This document shows positions 8,863 through 16,751 of a stretch of DNA of 33,778 nucleotides, piece by piece. The DNA is from Clostridiales bacterium (GTDB lineage Bacteria > Bacillota > Clostridia > Peptostreptococcales > Natronincolaceae): positions 1 to 33,778 of the forward strand of contig JAAZJW010000307.1 of NCBI GenBank assembly GCA_012800145.1. Reading direction: 5' to 3'. Under the pieces are notes generated by a model that ran no database searches, had not been told where the DNA came from, and worked only from the letters and a program-made list of their open reading frames with translations. Both the position numbers and the translations under genes were made by a program. Numbering within the stretch: position 1 is the stretch's first letter; each line of letters starts with the position of its first letter.

Positions 8863-8891
8863 TTGCATAAATATGCTATATATGATAGTAT
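8863..8891 (+). promoter_or_regulatory. Candidate promoter for rpmB
   Basis: TTGCAT (8863-8868), 17 bases, then TAGTAT (8886-8891). The same TTGCAT box with 17-base spacing occurs before rqcH, which adds some support. An overlapping TATGAT at 8881-8886 is an alternative -10 without a good -35. Confidence 0.35.
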
Positions 8892-8936
8892 TATTGTGTT
8901 TTGGAGGATGAATTAGGCTAAAGGGAGGTGTTCGTG

Positions 8937-9128
8937 GTGGCGAGAACATGCGAAATTTGCGGTAAAGGTAGAGTTTCAGGTAATAAAATCAGTCACTCAA
9001 ACCGTCACAGTAGAAGAACTTGGGAGCCTAACCTAAAAAGAGTTAAGGCCATGATAAATGGCACAGTGAAAAGAATTAACGTATGTACAGGATGTCTACG
9101 TTCCGGTAGGGTAAAAAGAGCCTTATAA
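8937..9128 (+). CDS. rpmB: 50S ribosomal protein bL28
   Basis: Structural protein of the large ribosomal subunit. The 63-residue product begins MARTCEICGKG and keeps two zinc-ribbon pairs, C5/C8 and C50/C53, so this is the zinc-binding (C+) form. I start at the GTG at 8937-8939 because it yields the family N-terminus and has GGGAGG eight bases upstream; in-frame GTG codons at 8928 and 8934 overlap or crowd that site. It is monocistronic, with a terminator just after it. rpmB next to asp23-fakA is conserved in Firmicutes. Confidence 0.96.
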   Translation: MARTCEICGKGRVSGNKISHSNRHSRRTWEPNLKRVKAMINGTVKRINVCTGCLRSGRVKRAL

Positions 9129-9135
9129 TTCATAT

Positions 9136-9165
9136 AAAAAAGCCCCATTTGATTGGTGGCTTTTT
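9136..9165 (+). terminator. Rho-independent terminator of rpmB
   Basis: AAAAAGCC (9136-9143) pairs with GGCTTTTT (9158-9165) seven bases after the rpmB stop, with T-rich sequence following. The A-run on the other side means it may also work on the minus strand, behind the 55-residue gene. Confidence 0.75.
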
Positions 9166-9169
9166 ATAT

Positions 9170-9337
9170 TTAACAGCCTGTCTTATACAGTAATAACCCT
9201 ATTGCTATAAGCAGACTGGCTACTAATAAAAACCATATTTGTAAGGGAATAGTATATAAAAATATTACTATCCCAATCAGTGCAGTTATCAGCCCGATAA
9301 GTTTGAGTGAAGAATGTCTCCTTCTTCTCTTAAACAT
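9170..9337 (-). CDS. Small two-helix membrane protein, 55 residues
   Basis: I do not recognise the family. The product begins MFKRRRRHSS, a strongly basic cytoplasmic tail, followed by two hydrophobic segments (about residues 11-29 and 33-51) joined by a short TIPLQ-type turn, and ends YKTGC. The charge pattern predicts a hairpin with both ends in the cytoplasm. The ATG at 9335-9337 is preceded by AGGTGTAGGT, a fair but tightly spaced ribosome site. It lies alone between rpmB and thiN, after the thiN terminator, and would need its own promoter in 9338-9388. The clean open frame, positive-inside pattern and start context favour a real gene; conservation was not tested. Confidence 0.6.
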   Translation of the reverse strand: MFKRRRRHSSLKLIGLITALIGIVIFLYTIPLQIWFLLVASLLIAIGLLLYKTGC

Positions 9338-9388
9338 ACCTACACCTACTTTATAAGATATTATATTACTATACTATTCATAAATAAT

Positions 9389-9430
9389 AAAAAATGTCAC
9401 AAAAATACCCTGAATTTCATGACATTTTTT
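9389..9430 (-). terminator. Terminator of the stp-prkC-rsgA-rpe-thiN unit
   Basis: AAAAAATGTCA (9389-9399) and TGACATTTTTT (9420-9430) form an 11-base-pair stem with a 20-base loop, overlapping the thiN stop codon. On the minus strand the right arm reads out as a T-run. The stem is AT-rich and the loop long, so efficiency is uncertain. Confidence 0.6.
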
Positions 9431-10070
9431 ATTCTTCAGAACAAACCTTAGTGACTAGCAAGGTCCCATTTTTAATTGATATGACAACTTCTTCGGCTAC
9501 AGATTTGTTGCTGATCCCTAAAGAGCTGCCCATTTCAATATTATAATCAACCAGGGAATACTTCAGGCCCTTGAGGGTAACCCCTTCCGCATTTCCCCCG
9601 ATAGGTATGATTGAAACAGTTTGCCCTATTTGACACCTCATCCTTAAAACATCCCTTGTTATGGCAACATAATTCAACTCGTCAACAACTGCCCCATCTA
9701 CACCTTTTTTATATATTTTATATAACAGCATTATATTGCTCAAACTATGATCCAAACGTGAACCCATGGCACCTATAATAGTTATTTTTTTGGGATTTCG
9801 TTTCAGGGCAAATTCCACAGCTAGTTCCGTATCTGTCATATCCTTTTCCCTGGGAAACTGCCGGATTTCTATATTATTTCTTTTTGCCCATCTCAGGGTT
9901 TTTTCATCAATAGAGTCAAAATCGCCTACCAATAAATCCGGATACATGTTTAGATGCATAAGATATTTAGCCGCACCGTCCGCACAAATAATAAGGTTGC
10001 TATTTTCAATCACAGATCGTAAAAAAGCCATATCTTCAATATATCCGTTGGCCACTATTGTTATCTCCAT
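9429..10070 (-). CDS. thiN: Thiamine pyrophosphokinase
   Basis: Transfers pyrophosphate from ATP to thiamine to make thiamine diphosphate. The 213-residue product has ADGAA (30-34), GDFDSID (49-55), DMTDTELA (77-84) and GSRLDH (103-108), the metal- and substrate-binding motifs of the family. I start at ATG 10068-10070 (MEITIVANG), with AAAGGA ten bases upstream; an earlier in-frame ATG at 10100 lies inside rpe and has no good ribosome site. It is the last gene of the stp-prkC-rsgA-rpe-thiN operon, seven bases after rpe, as in B. subtilis (yloS). Confidence 0.95.
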   Translation of the reverse strand: MEITIVANGYIEDMAFLRSVIENSNLIICADGAAKYLMHLNMYPDLLVGDFDSIDEKTLRWAKRNNIEIRQFPREKDMTDTELAVEFALKRNPKKITIIGAMGSRLDHSLSNIMLLYKIYKKGVDGAVVDELNYVAITRDVLRMRCQIGQTVSIIPIGGNAEGVTLKGLKYSLVDYNIEMGSSLGISNKSVAEEVVISIKNGTLLVTKVCSEE

Positions 10071-10077
10071 GTTATTT

Positions 10078-10740
10078 TCATCCTTTAGCCCTTTCAGCAT
10101 TTTCTCTAAACTGCTTTATGGCGCCTTCGATGTTTCCACTGTTGAATATGGCGGAACCGGCAACGATTATATTGGCACCTGCTTCAACAATTTCTCCCAC
10201 ATTATCCGTTTTAATGCCACCGTCTACCTGAATGTCTATACCCAGCCCCCTATCGTCTATCATTTTTTTCAATGCCCTTATTTTAGCTAAACCGGATTTT
10301 ATAAAATCCTGTCCCCCGAAGCCGGGATTGACGGTCATTAAAAGCACCATATCCAGGTCTTCCAGTACATATTCCAATGCGCATAGGGGTGTGGCGGGAT
10401 TTAGTGCAACAGCTGCCTTTACATTATGATCCTTTATAAATTGTATGGTTCTGTGTAAATGAGTGCAGGCCTCGCTATGAACGGATATAATATGAGCACC
10501 TGCTTTTACAAACTGTGGAATATATTTATCGGGATTTTCTATCATCAGGTGTACATCAAAGAGCAGATCGGTCTTCCCTTTTAAACTTTCTATTACGAGG
10601 GGGCCTATTGTAATATTGGGTACAAAATGTCCGTCCATTACATCTATATGAAGCATGTCGCACCCTGCCTTCTCAACCGTTTTTATATCCTCTAATAAAT
10701 TGGAAAAATCTGCTGATAATATGGATGGAGCTAATTTCAT
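10078..10740 (-). CDS. rpe: Ribulose-phosphate 3-epimerase
   Basis: Pentose phosphate pathway enzyme converting ribulose 5-phosphate to xylulose 5-phosphate. It is a TIM barrel of 220 residues with HIDVMDGHFVPNI (31-43), DVHLM (62-66), NPGFGGQ (138-144) and QVDGGI (171-176), which include the metal-binding His and Asp residues. The ATG at 10738-10740 gives the family start MKLAPSILSADF and has AGGAGGT nine bases upstream. Four bases separate it from rsgA. Confidence 0.97.
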   Translation of the reverse strand: MKLAPSILSADFSNLLEDIKTVEKAGCDMLHIDVMDGHFVPNITIGPLVIESLKGKTDLLFDVHLMIENPDKYIPQFVKAGAHIISVHSEACTHLHRTIQFIKDHNVKAAVALNPATPLCALEYVLEDLDMVLLMTVNPGFGGQDFIKSGLAKIRALKKMIDDRGLGIDIQVDGGIKTDNVGEIVEAGANIIVAGSAIFNSGNIEGAIKQFRENAERAKG

Positions 10741-10744
10741 TATT

Positions 10745-11623
10745 TTAATACCTCCTACTTTTACCGATTTCATCAATTAGTTGAACATAGCTATCATACC
10801 TTTGTTGTGAAATTCCTCCTGATTTTACAGCTCCCTTAACCCCGCAATTAGGTTCATTTATATGTCTGCAAGAATTAAATTTACAGGCATCTATAAAAGG
10901 CAAAAATTCCGGAAAGTAATAATGCAGATCTCCCTCATCTATAAAATCAATAGCCAGGGAACTAAAACCCGGGGTATCCAAAACCCAACTATTTTCCCCA
11001 ATGCCTATAAGCTCCGCATGTCTTGTAATATGTCTCCCCCTTCCGGTTTTTGGGCTCACTTCCCCTGTTTTTAATTGTAAATCAGGAAAAATGTGATTTA
11101 GGAGGGTGGATTTACCGACTCCGGATGGCCCGGCGAACACTGTGGTTTTATTTTTAAGCTCCTTACTCAGGTCGTCTATGCCCCTGCCCTGCACACTACT
11201 GGTTAATATTGTATTATAGCTGATAGCGATATATAGATCGATCATTTCTCGGTACTCTTTTTCATCCAACAAATCAATTTTGTTGAAACAAATAATTATT
11301 TTTAATTTTTGGCTCTCTGCCAAAACTAAGAACCTGTCTAAAAGGAAAAAATGAGGCTCCGGCTGAGCTACAGCAAATGTAACTATAACCTGATCCACGT
11401 TGGAAACGGGGGGCCTGGTTAGCTCATTACGTCTGGCTTCTATTTCTTCGATAACACCCTTTTTGTTTTCATAATCTAAAATATCTATTTTAACATAATC
11501 CCCAATTACAGGAACAATATTTTTTTTCCTAAAGAGCCCTCTAGGTTTACATTCAAATATTTCGCTATTTACATCAACATAATAAAACCCACCAATCCCC
11601 TTTATCAACCTGCCCCTTTGCAT
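10745..11623 (-). CDS. rsgA: Ribosome small subunit-dependent GTPase A
   Basis: Circularly permuted GTPase that acts late in 30S assembly and is activated by the small subunit. Domains in order: OB fold (about 1-70), permuted G domain with NKID (G4, 114-117), GPSGVGKST (G1, 165-173) and DTPGF (G3, 216-220), then a C-terminal zinc site C247, C252, H254, C260. The ATG at 11621-11623 has GAGGAGG six bases upstream; the product is 292 residues. It is located between prkC and rpe as in Bacillus (yloQ), and may be a PrkC target as reported there. Confidence 0.96.
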   Translation of the reverse strand: MQRGRLIKGIGGFYYVDVNSEIFECKPRGLFRKKNIVPVIGDYVKIDILDYENKKGVIEEIEARRNELTRPPVSNVDQVIVTFAVAQPEPHFFLLDRFLVLAESQKLKIIICFNKIDLLDEKEYREMIDLYIAISYNTILTSSVQGRGIDDLSKELKNKTTVFAGPSGVGKSTLLNHIFPDLQLKTGEVSPKTGRGRHITRHAELIGIGENSWVLDTPGFSSLAIDFIDEGDLHYYFPEFLPFIDACKFNSCRHINEPNCGVKGAVKSGGISQQRYDSYVQLIDEIGKSRRY

Positions 11624-11634
11624 CAGACACCTCC

Positions 11635-13614
11635 TCAAAAATTTACCTTTTTTGTTCCTAACAGTTCCCCATTAACATATATATCATATTTTTGCTGTCC
11701 TGTTCCGTTTACAGGTACACTGATATCCTTACCTTCTTTGTCCAGGTCATGCTTTTTGCTATATATTATTTTATTCCCGTCCCCGCCTATTTGTTCAATT
11801 ACGACATCAACCTTGCCACTGTGTTGTGTCAGGGTAAAATCAATTATTGCGGTCGATGTTTTATCCGGATCGGGTTGCTCCTCTTCATTTTGGTCGTATC
11901 CGTCCAGGTCTTCCATTTGATCCGGTGCATCACTGCCCTTGCTAACCACCAGACTGATAACAGTCCCTATATCGACCTCCGTATTTGGCAGAACACTTTG
12001 CTCAATGACACATCCGTTTATATATATATCGCTATGCTTTTCTACGATAGATCCCTCTGCCAAATTTAATCCATTCCGCACTATTATATCTTTGGCCTCT
12101 TCCAGAGATTTCCCAACCAGGCTCGGCATAAATACGGTTTCGGGCTGTTCCAATCCCTTGCTGACTACGTAGTTAACCTTAGTACCTTGTGGTACTTCCT
12201 CCCCATTTTTCGGTTCCTGGCTTATAACAGTCCCTATGGGCAGTTCACTAAACTCTTCTCTGGTTGTTCCTACCTCCAAACCCTTATCTTTCAACAGTTG
12301 TTCAACATTCACAGCATCCTCATAAATTAAATACGGAACTACAGCCAGTTTACCACCCCTGCTGACTGTCACCTTAACCACGGTGTTTTTTCTCACTATC
12401 ATTTCCTCAGGGATATCCTGTTTAATTATTTTATCCTTCGGTACATTGTTGTCATTTGCCATGGTCACGCTCAACCTAAGCCCTATCCGCTCTGCCTCCT
12501 TCTCGGCATCCTGAATATTCCAACCCACAAAATTCGGCATTTCCACATCTTCAACCCTAAAAAAATTAGCTAAATGAAGAATTGCAAACGTAAATAACAA
12601 GGCAGCCACCAGGGCAGCAACAACAGCAGAACCTATTAAAAGTTTGTGTCTTTTATTCTTCCCGCGCGGCCTGTCCCCGGAATTTAAATCATTATTATTT
12701 TCTATCAGTTCTTTTATTTCGTTGACAGTAACAGGAGGTATAACTTGTGTCGGGGAATCTTCTATTTTTAGGGTGTTGTCTATATTGCCCAATTCAATAT
12801 TACTTTTTATTCTATATAAATCTTCTATTAGGTCCGCGGCACTAGCGTACCTTGCCGATTGTTCTTTTTGGGTCAGCTTCATAATTATGGCTTCCAGGTC
12901 CTTTGAAATAGAGGGATTATGTTCAGAAGGCAATTCCGGTTTTTCCTGGATGTGTTTCAAAGCAATTGTAACCGGTGCATCGCCATCAAACGGTAACCTG
13001 CCTGTAGCCATCTCATACATAACAATGCCCAGGGAATATAAATCCGATTTTTCATCGGTATAACCTCCCCTGGCCTGCTCCGGGGCAAAATAATGAACAG
13101 AACCTATTATACTTCCGGTATTGGTAATAGTAGATGATGTTGCCGCCAGGGCAATACCAAAGTCAGTAACTTTGGCTCTTCCATCTTCTGTTATCAAAAT
13201 ATTATGGGGTTTAATATCCCGATGAATAACATGATTAGAATGAGCATGTTTTAATGCTAATGCTATTTGTTTTGTAAGGTCTACTATTTCACCTGTAGAA
13301 AGTTTTCCTTTTTCCTTAATCAACTGTTCTAAGGTTTTGCCTTCCACATATTCCATGACAATATAGTGAATATTGTCCTCTTCACCCACATCATATACAT
13401 TAACTATATTAGGATGGGATAAACTGGCCGCAGCCTGGGACTCTTTTTTAAATTTGTCTAACAGGTTTTTATCACTGATAAATTCCGGCCTTAATACCTT
13501 AATTGCAACATAACGATTTAATAATTGACATTTTGCTTTATATACTAAAGCCATCCCACCTCCGCCTATTTTTTCAACAATTTCATATCTTTTACCTAAT
13601 ACTTTACCAATCAT
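11635..13614 (-). CDS. prkC: PASTA-domain Ser/Thr protein kinase PrkC
   Basis: Membrane Hanks-type kinase that senses peptidoglycan-like ligands and phosphorylates cytoplasmic proteins; in Bacillus it affects spore germination and stationary phase. Kinase domain 10-270: glycine loop GGGGMALVYKA, K39 in VAIK, catalytic HRD 131-133, DFG 151-153 and APEQ 177-180, all intact. A basic stretch (316-324) precedes one membrane helix (about 325-349). Outside are three PASTA repeats (about 357-420, 424-487, 493-560), an acidic linker (567-585) and a C-terminal beta-rich segment (590-659) resembling the Ig-like end of B. subtilis PrkC. The stop overlaps the rsgA ribosome site; stp lies immediately upstream. 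Confidence 0.96.
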   Translation of the reverse strand: MIGKVLGKRYEIVEKIGGGGMALVYKAKCQLLNRYVAIKVLRPEFISDKNLLDKFKKESQAAASLSHPNIVNVYDVGEEDNIHYIVMEYVEGKTLEQLIKEKGKLSTGEIVDLTKQIALALKHAHSNHVIHRDIKPHNILITEDGRAKVTDFGIALAATSSTITNTGSIIGSVHYFAPEQARGGYTDEKSDLYSLGIVMYEMATGRLPFDGDAPVTIALKHIQEKPELPSEHNPSISKDLEAIIMKLTQKEQSARYASAADLIEDLYRIKSNIELGNIDNTLKIEDSPTQVIPPVTVNEIKELIENNNDLNSGDRPRGKNKRHKLLIGSAVVAALVAALLFTFAILHLANFFRVEDVEMPNFVGWNIQDAEKEAERIGLRLSVTMANDNNVPKDKIIKQDIPEEMIVRKNTVVKVTVSRGGKLAVVPYLIYEDAVNVEQLLKDKGLEVGTTREEFSELPIGTVISQEPKNGEEVPQGTKVNYVVSKGLEQPETVFMPSLVGKSLEEAKDIIVRNGLNLAEGSIVEKHSDIYINGCVIEQSVLPNTEVDIGTVISLVVSKGSDAPDQMEDLDGYDQNEEEQPDPDKTSTAIIDFTLTQHSGKVDVVIEQIGGDGNKIIYSKKHDLDKEGKDISVPVNGTGQQKYDIYVNGELLGTKKVNF

Positions 13615-13618
13615 ATAT

Positions 13619-14368
13619 TCACCTGCTTTCTAAGCTTCCTTCGTCACATTTTGCAACCAAAACAGTAATATTATCATAGCCACCCCTCTTATTTGCCATA
13701 GAAACCAACCTTTCACATACACTATTACTATCTTTTGTTTCAAGTGCAACCTTTTTAATTTCATGTTTATCAACAAAATTACTTAAACCGTCTGTACATA
13801 AAACCAGTATATCTGTAGGCAGAAAACTGGTTGTAAAAATATCAACCTTAATATTTTTGTTTATTCCCAAAGCCCTTGTAACGATATTTTTCCAGGGATA
13901 TTTTACTGCCTCAATTTCGGTAATATTGCCACTTCTGACTAATTCTGCAACTAAGGAATGGTCTGATGTTATTTGTTGTATGTTATCCTTCCTTATAATG
14001 TAGGCCCTGCTATCTCCCACATGGCCTATATAGAGGGTAGAATTGATTTTTAATGCCAGTGTAGCGGTTGTCCCCATTCCATCACAAAACAAATTTTCTT
14101 TGGAATATGCATAGATCCTTTCATTTGCTCTATTAAAGGCCTCATAAATAATTCCTTTGATTAATTGTTCCTCCATGTTAACAGAGATATATTTAATAAT
14201 ATGATTTCCGATATTGTCAACGGCGAGAAAACTGGCGATCTCTCCGGCACTATGGCCACCTAAACCGTCGGCAACAATAAGTAAATCATAATCCCTTTCT
14301 AAAACACAGTAACTATCTTCATTTATGTCCCTAACTCTCCCAATATGTGATATGGCCCCTACATTCAT
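13619..14368 (-). CDS. stp: PP2C-type Ser/Thr phosphatase (PrpC/Stp)
   Basis: Metal-dependent phosphatase that reverses PrkC phosphorylation. The 249-residue product has NEDS (16-19), ADGLGGH (33-39), GHVGDSRAY (115-123), CTDGLSN (191-197) and YDNIT (231-235), which carry the metal-binding Asp residues of the PPM family. ATG follows a GGGGGAGAGG stretch. It is the first gene of its operon, four bases ahead of prkC, so kinase and phosphatase are co-expressed. rlmN, which usually precedes it, is absent; a promoter occupies that gap. Confidence 0.96.
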   Translation of the reverse strand: MNVGAISHIGRVRDINEDSYCVLERDYDLLIVADGLGGHSAGEIASFLAVDNIGNHIIKYISVNMEEQLIKGIIYEAFNRANERIYAYSKENLFCDGMGTTATLALKINSTLYIGHVGDSRAYIIRKDNIQQITSDHSLVAELVRSGNITEIEAVKYPWKNIVTRALGINKNIKVDIFTTSFLPTDILVLCTDGLSNFVDKHEIKKVALETKDSNSVCERLVSMANKRGGYDNITVLVAKCDEGSLESR

Positions 14369-14406
14369 CCTCTCCCCCCCTTGTGCATGTTCCCTTTGTT
14401 TATATT

Positions 14407-14435
14407 ATTTTAATCATTTTTATTGCTTTTGTAAA
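14407..14435 (-). promoter_or_regulatory. Sigma-A promoter of stp-prkC-rsgA-rpe-thiN
   Basis: On the minus strand TTTACA (complement of 14430-14435), 17 bases, then TAAAAT (complement of 14407-14412). Each box matches consensus at five of six positions, and the -10 ends about 38 bases before the stp start. This implies the operon starts here and not upstream at rsmB. Confidence 0.7.
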
Positions 14436-14547
14436 TATTTTCTCCAAAATTGACATCTTTCGACTTTGATTTATTCATTCGGTTTGATAATTTTTAGTAC
14501 TCATAGAAAAACCCGATAACTTTTTTACATAATTGTCCCTAAATGCC

Positions 14548-15885
14548 TTATTTAACACGTTTTATCTTTGAAATAAAAAATCCGTCAACATTATGTACAT
14601 TAGGATAGAGTTGGATCGTGTTTTTAAAATGCTTACCCGGAACAAAATTTTTATACCTTTCACCAATATCAACTAAAACATAACCCGGATTATAATTTAA
14701 AAATTTCTGTATAACATTTTCGTTTTCCCTAGGATCTATGGTGCAGGTACTATACACTAATTTTCCACCCAGTTTTATATATCTTGATGCATTTTTAAGT
14801 ATATCATATTGCAAGGTTGTAATGGACCTTATATCATCGGGTTGTTTTTGATATTTTATTTCAGGTTTTCTACGAATAACTCCAAGACCCGAGCAAGGCG
14901 CATCTACCAAAACCTTGTCGGCCTTATTCAGCAACTTTTCGTCCAGATCTTTGCCATTAAAGTTTTCCGTTTTAATTATTGTTATACCTAACCTTTCAGC
15001 ATTTTCTTCAACAAACTTCAATTTATGATCGTAAATATCCCTTGCAATTATAACCCCTTTATCGTTCATTAATTGAGCCATATGCATAGTTTTTCCCCCA
15101 GGAGCACTGCACACATCTATCACAAAGTCCCCTTCTTGGGGATCTAATATTTTGGAAACCAACATTGAACTAAAATCCTGTACTTGAATATATCCCTTTC
15201 TATATAAATCAGATTGTTCTATGTTATGTAACCCCCTGATGATAACCGCCTCTTTTATAAACGGATTTTGTTTTATTGCATAGCCCTTATCAATAAGAAA
15301 TTTAATACAATCATTTATATCTATTTTCAATGTATTTATACGTACATATAAATCCGGTTCGGCATTGTTGGCCTTTAGGAGCTCCTCTGTAAATTCCCTG
15401 TCAAAGTTATCCAGGAATACCCTGACCAACCATTCAGGATGTGAGTACCTTATCGATAGATATTTAACGATGTCCTTTTTGGGGTCAGGAAGTTTAATAT
15501 TTTCTTTGTTTCTCTGAATATTCCTTAGGACCCCGTTTATAAACCCTGTGGTTTTCTTGCAGTATTTTTTCGATAAATTTACGGTTTCATTTACAGCCGC
15601 AAAACCCGGTATTTTATCTAAAAAAAGCAACTGATATATCCCAAGCCTCAATAGGTTCAATGTATATGGATTCATTTTTTCTATTTTAAAAGTCGAAAAT
15701 TGCTTTATTACATAGTCTATATAAATCTGATTTTCCAGAACACCATAGACAAGTCCCGTGATTAAATTTTTATCTAACTGTTTATAGGATTTGTCCTTTA
15801 ACTCTTTATTCAAGGCTATATTTGAAAAAGCGTCCTTTTTGTTTATTTGATATAAAACTAATAGCGCTCCTTCCCTTGCGTTCAT
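14548..15885 (-). CDS. rsmB: 16S rRNA (cytosine967-C5)-methyltransferase
   Basis: Methylates C967 (E. coli numbering) of 16S rRNA. It has an N-terminal NusB-like RNA-binding helical domain (about 1-130) and a C-terminal Rossmann methyltransferase with CSAPGGKT (259-266), DAPCSG (328-333) and the catalytic C381 in YSTCT. The length of 445 residues is normal. The ATG has GGGAGG seven bases upstream. A terminator lies between it and the upstream metallopeptidase gene, so it probably has its own promoter or depends on read-through. In Bacillus it is followed by rlmN; here it is followed by a 179-base gap and stp. Confidence 0.96.
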   Translation of the reverse strand: MNAREGALLVLYQINKKDAFSNIALNKELKDKSYKQLDKNLITGLVYGVLENQIYIDYVIKQFSTFKIEKMNPYTLNLLRLGIYQLLFLDKIPGFAAVNETVNLSKKYCKKTTGFINGVLRNIQRNKENIKLPDPKKDIVKYLSIRYSHPEWLVRVFLDNFDREFTEELLKANNAEPDLYVRINTLKIDINDCIKFLIDKGYAIKQNPFIKEAVIIRGLHNIEQSDLYRKGYIQVQDFSSMLVSKILDPQEGDFVIDVCSAPGGKTMHMAQLMNDKGVIIARDIYDHKLKFVEENAERLGITIIKTENFNGKDLDEKLLNKADKVLVDAPCSGLGVIRRKPEIKYQKQPDDIRSITTLQYDILKNASRYIKLGGKLVYSTCTIDPRENENVIQKFLNYNPGYVLVDIGERYKNFVPGKHFKNTIQLYPNVHNVDGFFISKIKRVK

Positions 15886-15965
15886 CCATCTCCCTCCCTT
15901 TTTTCTTATACATCGTCAAATAATATTTGTAGTGACCTTGAGGAGGACCCGTCCGGAAAAAATAA

Positions 15966-15985
15966 AAAGGCGTATACACGCCTTT
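15966..15985 (-). terminator. Terminator after the YugP-like gene
   Basis: AAAGGCGT (15966-15973) and ACGCCTTT (15978-15985) form a perfect eight-base-pair stem with an ATAC loop. On the minus strand it is followed by TTTTTATTTTTT, and it overlaps the stop codon of the metallopeptidase gene. Strong intrinsic terminator. Confidence 0.85.
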
Positions 15986-16682
15986 AATTTCTTCTCCTGC
16001 CCCTTATTAGAAGCAACCGGGCAAGTTGTGATATTGCTGTGGCCATGGCCGCTACATAGGTGAGCGCCGCCGCATTCAGCACCTTTCTGGAATGTTCTCG
16101 TTCATCGCTTACGATAAATCCACCCTCATCCAACAACTCTATTGCTCTACTACTTGCATTAAATTCTACAGGAAGTGTAACAATCTGAAACAATACGGCT
16201 GCAGAAAACAATAATATTCCCAAATCCAATAAAGAAGGCATTGACATTATAAGTCCAAAAATGATAAAAATCCAAGCCGCACTTGAACCGAAACTGGCCA
16301 CCGGAAAAATGGCATTCCTGAAGCTAAGAGGAATATATCCATTGGCATGTTGGATCGCATGGCCGGTTTCATGTGCAGCAACACTGATGGATGCTATGGA
16401 ATGTCCATGGTATGTTTCATTAGAGAGACGAACTGCCCTTCTTCTTGGATCATAATGATCACTAAGTTGGCCCCTTGTCATTTCAACCGGAACATCCCTC
16501 ATTCCGTTATTATCCAGTATAAACCGAGCAACCTGGTATCCTGTATACCCCTTTTTGCTATTTACCCTTAAATATTTCATAAAAGTCGACCTCACCCTTG
16601 CTTGAGCATACATAGCAAGTATAATGGATGGGACCAACAAAATCATGGTTGGATCAAAAAATCCAAACCCGAATGGAAACAT
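15984..16682 (-). CDS. Zinc metallopeptidase, YugP family
   Basis: Membrane-embedded putative neutral zinc metallopeptidase of 232 residues. Seen directly: an N-terminal hydrophobic segment (10-27), the zinc-binding HETGH (104-108) in SVAAHETGHAIQH, and two further hydrophobic segments (about 125-148 and 152-172) followed by NASSRAIELL, typical of YugP. The substrate is unknown. Its ATG has AAGGAGTGA just upstream. It lies 69 bases after fmt and ends in a strong terminator, so it is probably the last gene of the remA-to-fmt run. The def-fmt-yugP-rsmB order is common in Clostridia. Confidence 0.92.
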   Translation of the reverse strand: MFPFGFGFFDPTMILLVPSIILAMYAQARVRSTFMKYLRVNSKKGYTGYQVARFILDNNGMRDVPVEMTRGQLSDHYDPRRRAVRLSNETYHGHSIASISVAAHETGHAIQHANGYIPLSFRNAIFPVASFGSSAAWIFIIFGLIMSMPSLLDLGILLFSAAVLFQIVTLPVEFNASSRAIELLDEGGFIVSDEREHSRKVLNAAALTYVAAMATAISQLARLLLIRGRRRN

Positions 16683-16751
16683 ATTATCACTCCTTATACA
16701 AAAAATGTTCTATTGCTGTTTTGGTTACATCAACATCTTCAGTAACCCCTA

